5,819 bases of DNA from NCBI GenBank assembly GCA_022712815.1, contig JAFLJW010000446.1, positions 1 to 5,819 on the forward strand, in the 5' to 3' direction. The translations under genes were made by a program, and so were the position numbers. This document shows positions 4,861 through 5,819 of the stretch, piece after piece (the stretch's first letter is position 1; each line of letters opens with the position of its first letter). The notes beneath the pieces are model-generated. The model was not told the origin of the DNA. It saw only the letters and a list, made by a program, of their open reading frames with translations, and did not search any database. The DNA is from Pseudodesulfovibrio sp. (GTDB taxonomy: Bacteria; Desulfobacterota; Desulfovibrionia; Desulfovibrionales; Desulfovibrionaceae).

Positions 4861-5819
4861 ATGGCACTTTTCACGAAGCAAGAAGCACTGGATTACCATT
4901 CTGACAAGCGTAAAGGCAAACTGGAAGTTATCTCCATCAAACCCTGCAACAACCAGAAGCATCTGTCCATGGCGTACAGCCCGGGCGTTTCCGAGGCGTG
5001 CATGGCCATCCACGACGACAAGGAACTCGTCTACGAATACACCAACAAGGGTAACCTTATTGCTGTCGTGAGTAACGGAACCGCTGTTCTCGGCCTTGGC
5101 AATATCGGCCCCGAAGCTGGCAAGCCGGTCATGGAAGGCAAGGGCGTTCTCTTCAAGATTTTCTCTGATATTGACGTCTACGACATCAATATCAACGCCA
5201 CCACTCCCGACGAGATCGTCGCTTTCTGCAAGATGCTGGAGCCGACCTTTGGCGGCATCAACCTTGAAGACATCAAGGCCCCGGAGTGTTTCGAAATCGA
5301 AACCCGCCTCAAGAAAGAAATGAACATCCCGGTCTTCCACGATGACCAGCACGGCACCGCAATAATCTCTGCCGCAGGTATCATCAACGCCCTTGAAATC
5401 TCCGGCAAGAAGATCGAGGAAATCAAGATCATCGTCTCCGGTGCCGGTGCAGCCGCCATTGCCTGCTCCAACCTTTACGTCCGCATGGGCGTCAAGCGCG
5501 AGAATATCTTCATGTTCGATTCCCGTGGCCTGATCCACGCCGGACGCGAAGGGCTTAACGAAGTCAAACAGGCATACGCTCAGGCCGAAGACAAGGGTTC
5601 CCTGGCAGACTGCATGGTCGGCGCGGACATGTTCCTCGGCCTGTCCGTCAAGGACGCCATCAATCAGGACATGGTCAAGACCATGGCCGAAAACGCCATC
5701 ATCTTTGCCTGCGCCAACCCTGATCCTGAAATTCCGTACCCGGATGTCAAGGAAGTGCGCCCCGACATCATCATGGGCACCGGTCGTTCCGACTTCCCCA
5801 ATCAGGTCAACAACGTCCT
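4861..5819 (+). CDS. Malic enzyme (malate dehydrogenase, oxaloacetate-decarboxylating), 3' end cut by window
   Basis: The enzyme converts malate to pyruvate and CO2 with NAD(P)+ in the cytoplasm, or runs in reverse to feed C4 acids. The first 319 residues are visible and the frame is open to the right edge; short-form family members have about 420-440. The start ATG follows GGGAGG (4850-4855) by five bases. Motifs are AYSPGV (38-43, Y39 as likely catalytic Tyr), GPEAGKPVMEGKGVLFK (83-99, K94 as likely catalytic Lys), NLEDIKAPECFEIE (134-147, metal ligands E136/D137), FHDDQHGTA (159-167, D162 region binding metal), a Rossmann SGAGAAA (193-199) and TGRSDFPNQVNNV (307-319). An Asp (D220) ends the second Rossmann strand, which hints at NAD, but preference for NAD or NADP is not settled. 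Whether a phosphotransacetylase-like domain follows, as in E. coli MaeB, cannot be seen. It has its own promoter region after a terminator. Confidence 0.96.
   Translation, partial: MALFTKQEALDYHSDKRKGKLEVISIKPCNNQKHLSMAYSPGVSEACMAIHDDKELVYEYTNKGNLIAVVSNGTAVLGLGNIGPEAGKPVMEGKGVLFKIFSDIDVYDININATTPDEIVAFCKMLEPTFGGINLEDIKAPECFEIETRLKKEMNIPVFHDDQHGTAIISAAGIINALEISGKKIEEIKIIVSGAGAAAIACSNLYVRMGVKRENIFMFDSRGLIHAGREGLNEVKQAYAQAEDKGSLADCMVGADMFLGLSVKDAINQDMVKTMAENAIIFACANPDPEIPYPDVKEVRPDIIMGTGRSDFPNQVNNV

Noticed and set aside
4718..5071. 117-residue plus-strand reading frame overlapping the malic enzyme start
   Set aside because: It is out of frame with the conserved malic enzyme, begins at a TTG inside a palindrome, and its product is low-complexity Ser/Thr/Arg-rich sequence typical of a shadow frame.
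4846..5538. Long minus-strand reading frame opposite malic enzyme (230 residues)
   Set aside because: It is the antisense of strongly conserved malic enzyme codons, rich in Asp, Val and Gly as expected for such a shadow, with no independent motif.

Overview
The window reads like a mid-GC, anaerobic, sulfate-reducer-type Deltaproteobacterium, most likely of the Desulfovibrionaceae. This is an inference from gene content: molybdenum-cofactor and formate-dehydrogenase maturation genes, a TAXI-type TRAP solute receptor, and a short-form malic enzyme. The coding style also fits, with strong GGAGG-type ribosome binding sites and a GCCGCCTCCGGC motif after a stop codon. No rRNA, tRNA, CRISPR array or insertion sequence was seen.

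Layout. Positions 1-140 (minus strand) hold the N-terminus of MobB, cut by the window edge. A 137-base divergent spacer follows, then fdhD (278-1057) and a moeA homologue (1059-2282), one base apart and surely co-transcribed. These three genes form a molybdopterin-cofactor block: MoeA inserts the metal, MobB assists formation of the guanine dinucleotide form, and FdhD delivers sulfur to the cofactor for formate dehydrogenase. No formate dehydrogenase structural gene lies in the window. Both FdhD and MoeA differ from the textbook enzymes at several signature positions, so they may be specialised paralogues.

An AT-rich, gene-free spacer (2283-2539) with an inverted repeat and possible promoters leads to a lipoprotein TAXI solute receptor (2540-3571) that has no TRAP permease beside it. 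After 53 bases comes an AT-rich gene (3625-4653) for a pentapeptide-repeat, coiled-coil, two-transmembrane protein of unknown function. It ends at a clear intrinsic terminator (4674-4704).

The spacer 4705-4860 carries two near-perfect 16-bp palindromes of the same sequence family, the second overlapping the -35 box of a plausible promoter, and then a small leader hairpin. It precedes a malic enzyme gene (4861 onward) cut by the right edge. The palindrome pair is the best candidate here for an undescribed regulatory element. The pentapeptide membrane protein is the gene whose role is least explained.
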